From: Apostichopus japonicus
Taxonomy: Eukaryota > Echinodermata > Holothuroidea > Aspidochirotida > Stichopodidae
Length of the DNA stretch: 64,000 nt
Assembly (NCBI RefSeq): GCF_037975245.1
Contig: NC_092567.1
Span: forward strand, 14,524,876-14,588,875
Direction: 5' to 3'
Position numbers and translations under genes: made by a program. Below the pieces are notes generated by a model. It saw only the letters and a program-made list of their open reading frames with translations. It ran no database searches and was not told the origin of the DNA. Each line of letters starts with the position of its first letter. Position 1 is the stretch's first letter. Positions 25,066 to 35,124 of this stretch are shown here, in pieces.

Positions 25066-25284
25066 CAATTTCATTCCTGCATCTTTATGGTATGTTCATG
25101 TAAGAGTTGTGTATCAATAGGAGGCAATGAATCGATGAATTTCGGTTGCCTTTGTCTAGCCCCCTCGTTGAAAGGACATTATTCCTTGTTTCCCTCATCC
25201 TCAATAAACTTTGAAACAATCTCTAGATGCTCGTGAGACCTACATTGCCCTATTAATTATTTTTCTTGCTTTTAATTACAAAAG

Positions 25285-25365
25285 ATACTTCTTGACGGAC
25301 CAGAGATGGAAGAAAATACAACGACTGAAATAGGAGCCTTCTCAGCTGAACTGAACACTTTAACG
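25285..25365 (+). CDS. PPFIBP1/2-like: Liprin-beta exon: conserved C-terminal block
   Basis: Phase-0 exon of 27 codons between an ATTACAAAAG acceptor and an ACG|GTAAGA donor. It carries TEIGAFSAELNTLT, equivalent to RQIGAFSEGINNLT near the C-terminus of vertebrate liprin-beta, preceded by an acidic stretch (GPEMEEN). The preceding intron is about 19.7 kb. Frame and splice sites are intact and it joins either donor of the exon ending near 5569. Identity rests on the IGAFS...NxLT block and its order after the SAM3 exons. Confidence 0.88.
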
Positions 25366-25911
25366 GTAAGAATGCCTTGCATCAACTCACTCCTTGTACT
25401 TTGGAAAACAATCTGTTTAGAAATGTTAAGGAACTATATTCTTGGCAGGTTTTCATATAAACGTCCTAGTATACCTGAGGGGAATATTAAGTTTCTTTAA
25501 CAGGTAGCTCATCATTTGTAACCAGGGTGCTATTAACTGAACAGCAGTGTTCTCTAATTAAACATGACACCTTGAATCAAAATAAAGCCAATCAAAATAA
25601 TCAAATCAAAAGAATAAAAAATGAAGCCACAATGTAAATGTTTGCTCTCACATATATTAATTGTAACCACTGCATAGGTCATATTTCTGTGTAGTTGAAT
25701 AATACCTTAAGCTTGTTCAGATCAAGGGTACTGTAAGTGCTTTCATCTATACAAGCCATATATATATTCACTGTCATCAATGTAGTTCTGCTGCGGTATT
25801 AATATTTCCAAAGCTAATAACTAAACCATTTGGTTATCTGTTAATTTATTCCACTTCCTGCAAAGGGCTTAATACAGTGATTAAAGTTATGACTGCCTTG
25901 TCCACTTTCAG

Positions 25912-25959
25912 AGCAAACTTGAGGACGATGTCCATCTGAATAGAAGTACCCATGTATAG
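25912..25959 (+). CDS. PPFIBP1/2-like: Liprin-beta last coding exon, PDZ-ligand C-terminus
   Basis: Begins after TCCACTTTCAG and encodes 15 residues, SKLEDDVHLNRSTHV, then TAG at 25957-25959. The KLEDDV segment parallels the MLKEDDMF of vertebrate liprin-beta. Human liprin-beta continues for about 20 more residues and ends -S-N-V. The C-terminus -T-H-V fits the class I PDZ-binding pattern (S/T-x-hydrophobic), so the vertebrate-type tail seems kept despite the shorter exon; PDZ binding itself is inferred. Confidence 0.82.
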   Translation, partial: SKLEDDVHLNRSTHV

Positions 25960-28539
25960 CACCCCTCCTAGTCCTTAGATGCACCCAAAGGACGCTGAAG
26001 TCACTCGAAGGAGAAGGTCAAACGTTTTACTTGATACTGGTATCTCGATACTAGTATCTTGGACGACCCCTGATGCTAGCGGAGAGGACATCCAACTAGC
26101 AATCCGAAGTCTGTCGCGGACCGTTCCATTCATACTGTGATGATGTGGCAGACACCTCATCGCAATGTTATGGAAACAGCTGCCGTAGTGACATTTGGAA
26201 ATGTAAAGATAACATGATGCAATAACACATTTTGGTCTAATCTCTATAATGGTTTAGTCTGTGATTTATAAGATGTATTTGTCATTTCAATATTGTATGA
26301 ATAGCTCTATAATCCCTCGTCTTCTAACTTTCTCCCTAATCTCGTCATGCCTCTTTACTGTTTTAATAATGAACCAGGTGGAAATGTTGGCATCATTATT
26401 TGAACTTTGGCAATCAGTCTCAGTATGTGTACTACCTCATTATCATTTCTTCATGGTTCCTGTTACTCCAAGCATACCCCCTATTTTTTTCAACATGACT
26501 TTTATATATATATGAAGTTAATGAAGGTAAACAATTTACCCGTTATTGAAAGGTCTGTAACAGTTGACTTTTCACTAGAAAATGTATATTTATACATGTG
26601 CTTTGAAATTTCAATACTCTGGAGTTGTCAAAGTGTCTTATTGGTTGATTTTAATCTGATTGTTAATTAATTTAATTAATTTAATTAATTTAATTAATTT
26701 TGAGCAGAGCATAGCTTCATCGCATCTAAGCAGTCAATGTTCCTCCGATAGCTAAATCAGTGATTCTTACTAACCCGCCATGGCCTCTCAGCGCTAAAAA
26801 ACTGGCTATGTTCGACACAATCGGAAATCCACCATATATGAACACTCTGAGGAATTGATAAAAGGGGATTGGAGAAAGGACATAAAATTTAAGGGAATGG
26901 ACATACAGAATACAAAATTAGCCAAGGGTACCTGATACTATCATGAACAAGTAAATGTCTGTCAAACCACAGCTGCTGCTGCAACAGTTAGTCCACACCA
27001 TAGGTCTTTATGTCAGATTGTGGATTAATTAATAATTGCATTATAGCCGTGAAACCTGTATCAAGTATAGGATTCTCAATAAATCAATACACATTGCATC
27101 TAATATGGTAATATATGCCCCCCCCCCCCCAGAAATAGGTATCATGCTTGATTTTTAATGGTTTCATTCATTATGCTTGCAATTTATAAGCGAGTACCAG
27201 GTATAATGTGGTGTAATATGTCAAGGAGATTGCTAAAGGAATATCCATCCACGACATAAATATCCGATATTGGAGGTGAGGGAGACTAGGTACTGATATT
27301 TGAGGAAGGGGAGAGGGAATGGGGATTGGTACAAGTTATGGAATGTAGGTGGCAGCAAACAATGCTAACAACTATAAATTCCTTGTGAATCAAGTAGTGG
27401 TCATGTTGTATTGTAAAACTCACAAAGACTTGAGCGACAGGTGGACATTCCTGGTTCAGTAGAGGTGTATCGTGGTGTGTGTTGAGTGTCAATTGTATGA
27501 CACTTAAATTAAATGTACCGCACAATATTATACTCAAAGTGGAAACAAAAGTATACCCAATTGCTCAATGAAAATACACTCTTCAATATCCTGTTGCTTT
27601 ATACTCTATCTTGGTTGAAACAGGTCGATGGTGTGGATAAACCCTTCTTTACTCCAGAGGTTGGATCACAGTTTAGTCATAATTTTCAAAATAATTTGAT
27701 TTGGCCGTGACATTTCATACAAATAAAAGGTTTCATAAAACAATATTTAACAAAGTTGAACAGCAAAATTGTCAAAGGAATAATTTCTTTTGTAGCTGAA
27801 ATAATTTATTCCTTATACAGTCAAACAAAACGCCGTTCCTAATCATTTTCGGTGATGATGTTACCTGTCATGGTTTCAATGTATCTGCATGTTTCAACCT
27901 GTTATCGGCTTATGGATATCAAGTACTAGAAGCAAATGATGTTTAGGGATTTGTTTTGTAAGTCAGTCAACCATGGCCACCGAAATATTCTTTAATGTTC
28001 TTAAATTTGTTATTATTTTAGTGGCTGGCTCATTCAAACCCATTATCATCTGAGAGTGTTTCGTTTTAATTATTTGTGGGTAGTTTATAATAATTAACTA
28101 ATTAACTAATGATATTATTATTTCATTTCCCTACATGTACTGTATAAATTATAAGGATGCGTGCAAGTGGGTAAGCAAAACAGTGTGTCGCGAACTCCCC
28201 CTACAATGTAAGTCCGATCATGTGCAAACTTGGTGGGTAGGTGCCTGACCATGAAAATGGTGCGTGCGTGACTGGTGATGTCATAGGTCAAAGTGTCAGA
28301 TACCCCCAAAAATGTATTTTAGCCATTACCTGCCTGTCAGTATGTTGGAAAAGCTCATTAAACCACAAGATATGTAGAGGGCAAATCTTAAATAGTACTT
28401 GTGTGGTTGTTAAGGATCAAGATCAAAGGCCGTTGTAGGTAAGAGGTCAAATTGGCCTAAAATTTTCGGATGAGATGAGATATGCAACTCCATTGCTCTC
28501 TTGTTATCATTGCGAATGTGATTTGGAGGGGGGTGCAGG
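25960..28539. other. Liprin-beta 3' UTR and intergenic DNA
   Basis: Downstream of the stop at 25959. A TTAATTTAA microsatellite lies at 26668-26700 and a C-tract at 27120-27131. No further exon seen. The transcript end is not determined. Confidence 0.5.
27078..27083 (+). terminator. Candidate polyadenylation signal AATAAA
   Basis: A clear AATAAA about 1.1 kb after the liprin-beta stop codon. It is only a candidate: no downstream GT-rich element stands out and such hexamers are common in AT-rich DNA. Confidence 0.2.
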
Positions 28540-29305
28540 AGGCATGCTCTACATGTTTTTATGAGGAGTGAGGTGATGGGAGGGGGATGTGGGAGGCTTG
28601 CTCTACATGTTTTTATGAGGAGTGAGGTGATGGGAGGGGGGTGTAGGAGGCATGATCTACAAGTCTATATGAGGGGTGAGGTGATGGGAGGAGGGGGGTG
28701 TGTGTGTTGCGGAGGGTGCGGGAGGCATGATCTACATGTCTATACGAGGGGTGAGGTGATAGGAGGGGGGTGTAGGAGGCATGATCTACATGTCTATACG
28801 AGGGGTGAGGTGATGGGAGGGGGGTGTGGGAGGCATGATCTACAAGTCTATATGATGGGTGAGGTGATGGGAGGAGGGGTGTAGGAGGCATGATCTACAA
28901 GTCTATATGAGGGGTGAGGTGATGGGAGGAAGGGTGTGTGTGTAGGAGGGGGTGTGGGAGGCATGATCTACATGTCTATACGAGGGGTGAGGTGATAGGA
29001 GGGGGGTGTAGGAGGCATGATCTACATGTCTATACGAGGGGTGAGGTGATGGGAGGGGGGTGTGGGAGGCATGATCTACAAGTCTATATGAGGGGTGAGG
29101 TGATGGGAGGAGGGGTGTGTGTGTAGGAGGGGGTGTAGGAGGCATGATCTACATGTCTATACGAGGGGTGAGGTGATAGGAGGGGGGTGTGTGAGGCATG
29201 ATCTACATGTCTATACGAGGGGTGAGGTGATAGGAGGGGGGTGTGGGAGGCATGATCTACATGTCTATACGAGGGGTGAGGTGATGGGAGGAGGGGGAGG
29301 GGTTT
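28540..29305. repeat. G-rich ~60-bp minisatellite, about 12 copies
   Basis: Units carry GAGGGGTGAGGTGATGGGAG, GGGGGTGTGGGAGG and CATGATCTACATGTCTATAC, with length variants adding GTGTGTGTAGGAGG. The + strand is strongly G-rich with many GGG runs and could form quadruplexes. Frames on both strands are products of the repeat. Confidence 0.95.
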
Positions 29306-31219
29306 CTTAGTTTTCTTGTTAGACACTTAATTGCTAATCAGTGATTTGCAGTAATGTAATCCATTGTTTAGCATGCATGTCATTGTTTTTAATCTCTCTT
29401 CTGTTTCTTTTGCTGTTTCCTACTCTTTTAATTTTGATCTCATCGATCATCTTTCAATCCTGTCTTACACTGTTTTTTCCCCCTTCTGTACCGTGTGTTG
29501 CAGACCTAGTGCTCATGCATATTCATTTCACATAGAGACAGGCTTTGTTGTACATAGGCTACACCGATGAAAAAAAAAAAAAAAACACTTTGACCCTTTA
29601 TCATATTATCTTTTCTTCGGGTCAACAGGCTATATGTATTCACCTGTTTATTTGTATATCACCTTTGTAATATTTTCTATTATTGTACGTAATAAACTTA
29701 AAAACATCAACATAACAACGTGTGCTGAAAATATGCAAATGCGTAGATAGAATTTATAAATACATTATTTAACATGAACGATAATAAAGATTCCAGCTGC
29801 TTTTTGTCAAGGAATGAAATTATGATTTGGAATTAACATCTTATTAACCTCCCCCCCCCCCCACCCACCCACCAACCTTACACCTTCCACTCCTCTCCAT
29901 TCAAGATCTTAGTGAGTTTGAGAAGCCTATAATGCTTTAAGGAGGTCACAGGTCTGCAGAGGCCAGTCTGAAAACTTTGTAAACTTAATACCTTCATCAT
30001 TGGAGCTTTGATGAACCTCATATAACCTTGGTATGTGCATCCAATTTGTAAGTACCGTAAGCCTATTGTAGTCATAGGAGGTCATATAAGGTCAAAGGTT
30101 GAAACCATTGTTACATGATAACCCGGCAAAGTAAGTCTTGGATCAACGTCACATGTGGACAAATGAACAAAAATGTTTCAACAAGGTAGCTTTTAAAAGT
30201 AAAGTGTGAATGAACCTGACCTGTATGTCCACATGAGTGCAAGAACCTTTGCAGATTGCTTCAATAACCACAGTGCTTAACTTATCTGCATGTGTTACAT
30301 TAACTATTCTGACATATGGCAAGGGATCTCAAAGGATCTTGGCTTTCTAGTTTCCCTTTTTCTCATAGAGTTGGCTACATTTTCACCTTCGACATTAAGG
30401 ATCTTTATTGTTTTGTAATCATAATTAGTGTTATGAAACATTGTCAGTCTTTATTTCCAACACCAGTATAATAGTTTGCTCATTCTGTCATTTCGGTGCA
30501 ATCGTTGTGAAACAACAACAACAAAATTGTTTTTGCTGAGTGATCTTTAACCTATGACGTCCTCTCTCAAAGAGGCTCATCAACCTCATGTACAAGAATA
30601 GATCACTAAATATACATAGATCCATCAGGCATGGATCCACCAGGCATAGATCACCAAATAAACATAGATCCACCAGGCATCGATCCACTAAGCATTGATC
30701 CACCAGGCATCGATCCACCGCAAACAGTCATTCGGTTTTAAAAGAATCTGATGACACAGTTTTGCATATTTGATCATGTGATCTTTGACATTTTAGATCA
30801 ATACTTATGTTAATTTTCTTACATGTGTGTTAATCTGGCATGCACGTCAATGCCAAAAACAGCTTTCCAGTTTCAATGACCACTGACTCTCATTAACTTA
30901 CAAGGCGCATGCGCAGATATAGGTCCATTTGGATGATCATGACATATCCGTTTTGCAGTTGGGATCAAACCAAACCGTCTTTCAACTGTTAGTTTCTGCG
31001 TTGATGACTTTGAATGTAGACAGCACACTAAATTTATAACATTTCACACGATCATCAGATCAACCAGTCGACACCTAGCCTTTTATGACCAGATTTACGC
31101 AGGTCCAGCTGAATCAGGGCGAATGGTGAAATTGTCATAGCTTGTTAAAGTGATATCATTTGGCATCATTGTAGTCTTCATATGTCATAGTTCACACACA
31201 CACACACACGCACGCATTT
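29306..31219. other. Intergenic DNA
   Basis: No gene recognised. A C-tract lies at 29851-29862, an AGGTCA-rich repeat fragment at about 29940-30110, and an NRF1-like GCGCATGCGC at 30905-30915. Confidence 0.5.
30600..30720. repeat. Short GATCCACCAGGCAT repeat
   Basis: About eight degenerate 13-20 base units of the type ATAGATCCACCAGGC. A minus-strand open frame with repeated CLVD motifs is a product of this array. Confidence 0.8.
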
Positions 31220-31392
31220 TTGTATTACATTCAGACCGAGGACCCCATTGTATTTTCCATTGTTCAAATCCACGAACCATAACCTTAACAATACCCAATT
31301 CAATAAAATTCTTCCGAGGACGTGGTGATTCTTTAGAAATCAAAACCGAGGACCTGAAATTCTTTTGTTCAAGTCCTCGGTCAGATACAACA
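31220..31392. mobile_element. MITE-like element, copy 2 (GACCGAGGAC family)
   Basis: Second, better preserved copy of the element at 14060-14235. Terminal inverted repeats TCAGACCGAGGAC (31231) and rc TCTGACCGAGGAC (ending about 31385) differ at one base of 13. The GAGGAC motif occurs four times, twice internally. Flanked on both sides by CA-type microsatellite (31195-31215 and 31400-31420). Non-coding. No clear target duplication can be defined because the flanks are simple repeats. Confidence 0.65.
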
Positions 31393-32112
31393 AAAAAAAC
31401 GCACACTCACACACACAAGAAAAGAAACATTGCGAGCTCTTAATGTATCAATAGCTACTCCGGATTTCAAGATGTTCAGCTTTAAAATTACGTCACGTCG
31501 CTGGAATGCTCTTTATAAGGCTAAATGTGATGGTGGTGTCGGTTCCTCAGTAAAGGCATACATTTTCATGCTAATATTATGTTTTATAAATTGTAACAAC
31601 CTCAACCAAAACAGTTCTTTGAGGTTTATATGAACATCAGAATACCCTTGTCCGTGCGTTGTTAGCTTCTTATTTGTTATCGAAAACAGGAATATTTTTC
31701 TACGTGAGTTTGCGTTGTATCTCAGGAGCTTATACCAATGGTCCACTTGTCCATACACTTTGATCGATGAACTGTAGATCTTTAAAGCCCCGGTATTCAA
31801 ACTGTGGGGTGGGGGTGGGTGGGGTGGCGGGAGGTGATCGTAACCCTTTTAGAGTCGCCAAAAAGAAGTTCCGAAGAAAGAACTCATTTCATTTGTGGAA
31901 AATTAGAGGTTAAAAAAATCATGAACATAAATTTACTATAAAGTATAAAACCATTTTGCAACTTAGCACGGGACGAGGAAACGGCTCCATATTGACCACA
32001 GAACTTGATCACATAGAAGCTACTTCCGGTTTGTCGCTTGCAGCAATTTGAAGACCAACAGCTCACCCCAAAATCGTCAACCTACACTGCTATTTTACGT
32101 ATAGTCTGAACG
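31393..32112. other. Intergenic DNA with a G-quadruplex motif
   Basis: Positions 31805-31824 read GGGGTGGGGGTGGGTGGGG, a four-run G-quadruplex motif with single-base loops. No gene seen. Confidence 0.5.
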
Positions 32113-32314
32113 TTAGGCAATGAAGTGCTTGGGTTGTTGGGACTGAGATGAAAGCCTGTTCTTGCTGTTTGTCAAGTAGGCCTATATTGTCCTAACTGAT
32201 TTGAAATTGCTGATTAAGAAGCCCAAGATGCAACACGACGGAGTCATTGTTGTAGCTAGTACCTTCCAAGCAAATAATGATGAAGATTAAATTATTAAGC
32301 ACTTCATTGCCTAA
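32113..32314. mobile_element. MITE-like element with 18-bp terminal inverted repeats
   Basis: TTAGGCAATGAAGTGCTT at 32113-32130 is the exact reverse complement of 32297-32314. The 202-bp interior is non-coding. A second copy of the left and central parts follows at once (32318-32500). Confidence 0.7.
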
Positions 32315-32317
32315 TTA

Positions 32318-32500
32318 CGTTAGGCAATTGGAGTGCTTGGGTTGTTGGGACTGAGATGAAAGCCTTTTCTTGCTGTTTGTCAAGTGGGCCTATATTGTTC
32401 TAACTGATTTGAAATTGCTGATTAAGATGCAACACGCAGGAGTCATAGTTGTAGCATACCTTCCAAGCAAAATAACGATGAAGATTAAATGTTTGTGTAT
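32318..32500. mobile_element. Partial second copy of the preceding MITE-like element
   Basis: Repeats GTTAGGCAATTGGAGTGCTTGG and the interior of 32113-32314 at an offset of about 207 bp, with small indels (for example loss of GAAGCCCA). It lacks the right terminal repeat, ending near GATGAAGATTAAAT. Either a truncated tandem insertion or a partial duplication. Confidence 0.7.
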
Positions 32501-33128
32501 GCATTTTTTAGGTTATGAAGTGATAAATTGTAATTCATGACAACTTAAAGTATGCACATGTGAGTCACCATGCATCGCCGAAGATATCTGAGAGATACAA
32601 TATGGAGATTAATTTACAAAATGAAAACAATATAATATTTCAGAAGAAAGAGACTGCTTGTAATTAGACAACAGTGTACTGTGGCAGACTGCTAGAAATG
32701 CTGCAATACACGTTTGTAGCCTACATCTATGAATGGTGCCTTGTTTCCCAGTGTAACTTGAATATTCTTCAATAAAAGCATGCACATTGTAAAAAAAATA
32801 GAAACAGCGGTGTCAATCAGCTTTTGTAGACTTAAATTGCCATCAAAATGTCCAGGAAGATGTTTTACCTCAATACGAGTTGCAGTGTATATCTGTCTTG
32901 ATTATTCACTGAGCATATTTCTAAAGTAGCTATATGGATCCATTTGAATATTAACCCCCCCCCCCACCCAGCAGCCCGGTAGCCAGGCTGGGGCCAGGGG
33001 GAATGCCTCTCCACTTTTTCACATTTCCACTATTGTTCTCCTACCCCTACCCCCTTAATTTGTCCCTCTATCATGTGAACAAAAACTTCGTAAGTAACAG
33101 CACATGAGGATTTAGCCTACTTTTAATA
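32501..33128. other. Intergenic DNA
   Basis: No gene. C-tract at 32947-32958. Confidence 0.5.
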
Positions 33129-33999
33129 ATTGGTGCCAGAGTTGTCAACAAGTCCCTAGCTGCAAGTCTCAAGTCAAGTCTCAAGTCTTTACCAGCAAGT
33201 CTCAAGTCAAGTCTCAAGTCACCTTGAAAATTTTGAGCGAGTCTCAAGTCAAGTCTCAAGTCTTTGGAGGTCGAGTCTCGAGTCAAGTCTCAAGTCCCTA
33301 TGAGCAAGTCCCAAGTCAAGTCTCAAGTCTTTGAAGTTTGAATACAATGATGCAGGCTACGAATAATGTAACAGTGTTCCAGGAATTATGTGGTATAAAT
33401 TAAACAGCCGAATAGCAAAACCGGGGCACACGCCACGGAACAAATTACCTCAAAATTTGCTAGCCACTGTTTTATTGAAAAAGGCCAACTTTCAGCCAAA
33501 CAGCAGCCCTGGATGGAATATTCAACCAAGCCAATGGTAGTTATGGTAACGCATGTAGTCGTCGTTGGGCGCTCGTAATTCGAGCGTACACGCAGGGCCG
33601 TCTTAACGCATGGGCCCTGGCCCAGGGCCCCGCGATGTCAGGGGCCCCGCAATCACAGTAACCCCGTGTCTTAATCTGGGAGGAAAACTTATTGAATAGG
33701 CCATTATGCCTGATTGAATTCGATACTTGACAACTTGTGACGAGAGTTGGTGAAACACTTGAGAGTTTGACATTAAATATTCAAATCTGAGTTGGCAACC
33801 CTGGAATATACAATGCCCCAAAGGCTTACACAGAGAAACTGTTACTCCGTAACTATAAGAAAGAGGAAATTGCCTCAGCCACGAAAGGCATAAAATTTGA
33901 AAACCGTGGGCAATACCTCACTACCAAACCTAAACAAAAGTAACCACCACTTGTGTTCAAGCTCACCTTTACACCCCATATCAAAACCACGCATTTGAA

Positions 34000-34190
34000 A
34001 AAAAAAAAACACTTTAGAAACATTGGCACTTAATCTCGCAACACGCAACAATTATCCAAACTGTTTCCAAAAGAACCGATTCTAGCCTACAATAGGGCCC
34101 AAAATCTCAAAGATTTACTTGTTAACTCAAGGTTTCGTACTAACGAAGAATCAGCTGACTCTCAAGGTTCACACGAAGCTCTTTTAGATG
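34000..34190 (+). pseudogene. Penelope-like retroelement remnant (RT/linker region)
   Basis: In one + frame, after one stop, the sequence reads LSKLFPKEPILAYNRAQN then LKDLLVNSRF. This resembles the FP-x-PP-I-A-(F/Y)-RR-x-N-L-(K/R)-DLLV-x-(S/A) block found after the reverse-transcriptase core of Penelope-like elements and relatives, preceded by a weak HWHxL-like stretch. A poly-A run at 33998-34009 probably marks a frameshift. Only a fragment remains; no catalytic YADD region or GIY-YIG nuclease was found. Confidence 0.5.
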
Positions 34191-34287
34191 CTCTTATAGC
34201 TGCACCATGAGTCCATAAAAACTTGTGCACAGAAAATAGATGCATTTTGAGAATGAGACGCCCAGGCCGAATATAAAATATTCAAAG

Positions 34288-34344
34288 GCTACTACTGATG
34301 AAGCTCCTCCTATGAAGTTTGAAAGCAGAAACCGGTCTAGTTGG
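34288..34344 (+). ncRNA. Hammerhead-ribozyme-like motif in Penelope-like remnant
   Basis: CTACTA then CTGATGA (34295-34301), a weak stem II (GCT pairing AGC after an A-A mismatch, long loop), GAAA (34328-34331), a minimal stem III C-CG-G, then TC with the predicted cut after 34337. TAGT (34338-34341) pairs with ACTA on the 5' side for stem I. The core order is complete and the location inside Penelope-like sequence fits the known presence of type I hammerheads in that class. The long stem II loop makes activity doubtful. Confidence 0.5.
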
Positions 34345-35124
34345 TCATAAGAACCTACGCTAGTCTCTCCTACTATTAACAGTACACTCAATTCACCTAA
34401 TAGGTGCAAATATGTTTCACCATGAGGAGCATGCTATAAGTTCATGTTCCTCGGGCCCTCCCTTAAAAATACTTCACGTTCTTGGCGACTACGTTGCGTT
34501 AGATAGTGTAAAACCGCCTACACCTCCCTCTCAGTTGAAAGACTCAACACAAGGGTGTGACAAATGGTGAGTCCAGTATTGTTAGGGAAGGGATGGAGGG
34601 CAACTGGAAGATTTCTCTTCTATAATGTATTTCATTTTTTAGATATATCACGTATGTTATTCAGCTAAAGTTTTATGCTTTATGCGCGACATAGGGAGGG
34701 GTGGTAAATGCAGGCATGTCTATGCTTGAGCGATTGTCAAGGATGTCAATTTTTCACGCAACTTTTTTCGAACTCACTTGATTGATGGGTCCCGCTCCAT
34801 TGCCGGGCCCAGGGCCCGGTGATCACTTAAGACGGCCCTGCGTACACGAAACCATAATTATTTATTATCGATATCAACTTATGAAGTTATTTAATGATTA
34901 GAAAATTGTGAAATACAAACAAGTCTCTAGTAGAAAAACCGAGTCTTTTGAAGGCAAGTCTCAAGTCAAGTCCCAAGTCTTTGCTAACTTTTTGGGCAAG
35001 TCTCAAGTCAAGTCCCAAGTCTCTGACAGCCGAGTCTCGAGTCGAGTCTCAAGTCCTAAAATTTGCGACTCGAGTCGGACTCGAGTCCGAGTCCCTGACT
35101 CGAGTCCCCAACTCTGATTGGTGC

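Larger units (their letters stand above)
33593..34840. mobile_element. hAT-like DNA transposon nested in the previous one
   Basis: Terminal repeats CAGGGCCGTCTTAA and TTAAGACGGCCCTG are a perfect 14-bp inverted pair. It is flanked by an exact 8-bp duplication CGTACACG (33585-33592 and 34841-34848). The ends are GGGCCC-rich. No transposase is recognised; the centre instead contains a Penelope-like reverse-transcriptase remnant and a hammerhead-like motif, so a third element seems to have landed inside it or been captured by it. Confidence 0.88.
33137..35116. mobile_element. Non-autonomous hAT-like DNA transposon (outer)
   Basis: Begins CAGAGTTG and ends CAACTCTG, perfect 8-bp terminal inverted repeats, and is flanked by an exact 8-bp duplication ATTGGTGC at 33129-33136 and 35117-35124. 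An 8-bp duplication with CAG...CTG ends is the hAT superfamily signature. Both subterminal regions (33150-33340 and 34916-35100) are dense arrays of AAGTCTCAAGTCAAGTC-type motifs. Without the nested element and its extra 8-bp duplication it would be 724 bp. No transposase is seen, so it would depend on one supplied in trans. Confidence 0.88.

Noticed and set aside
28561-29310. Gly/Arg/His-rich frames
   Set aside because: By-products of the G-rich 60-bp array.
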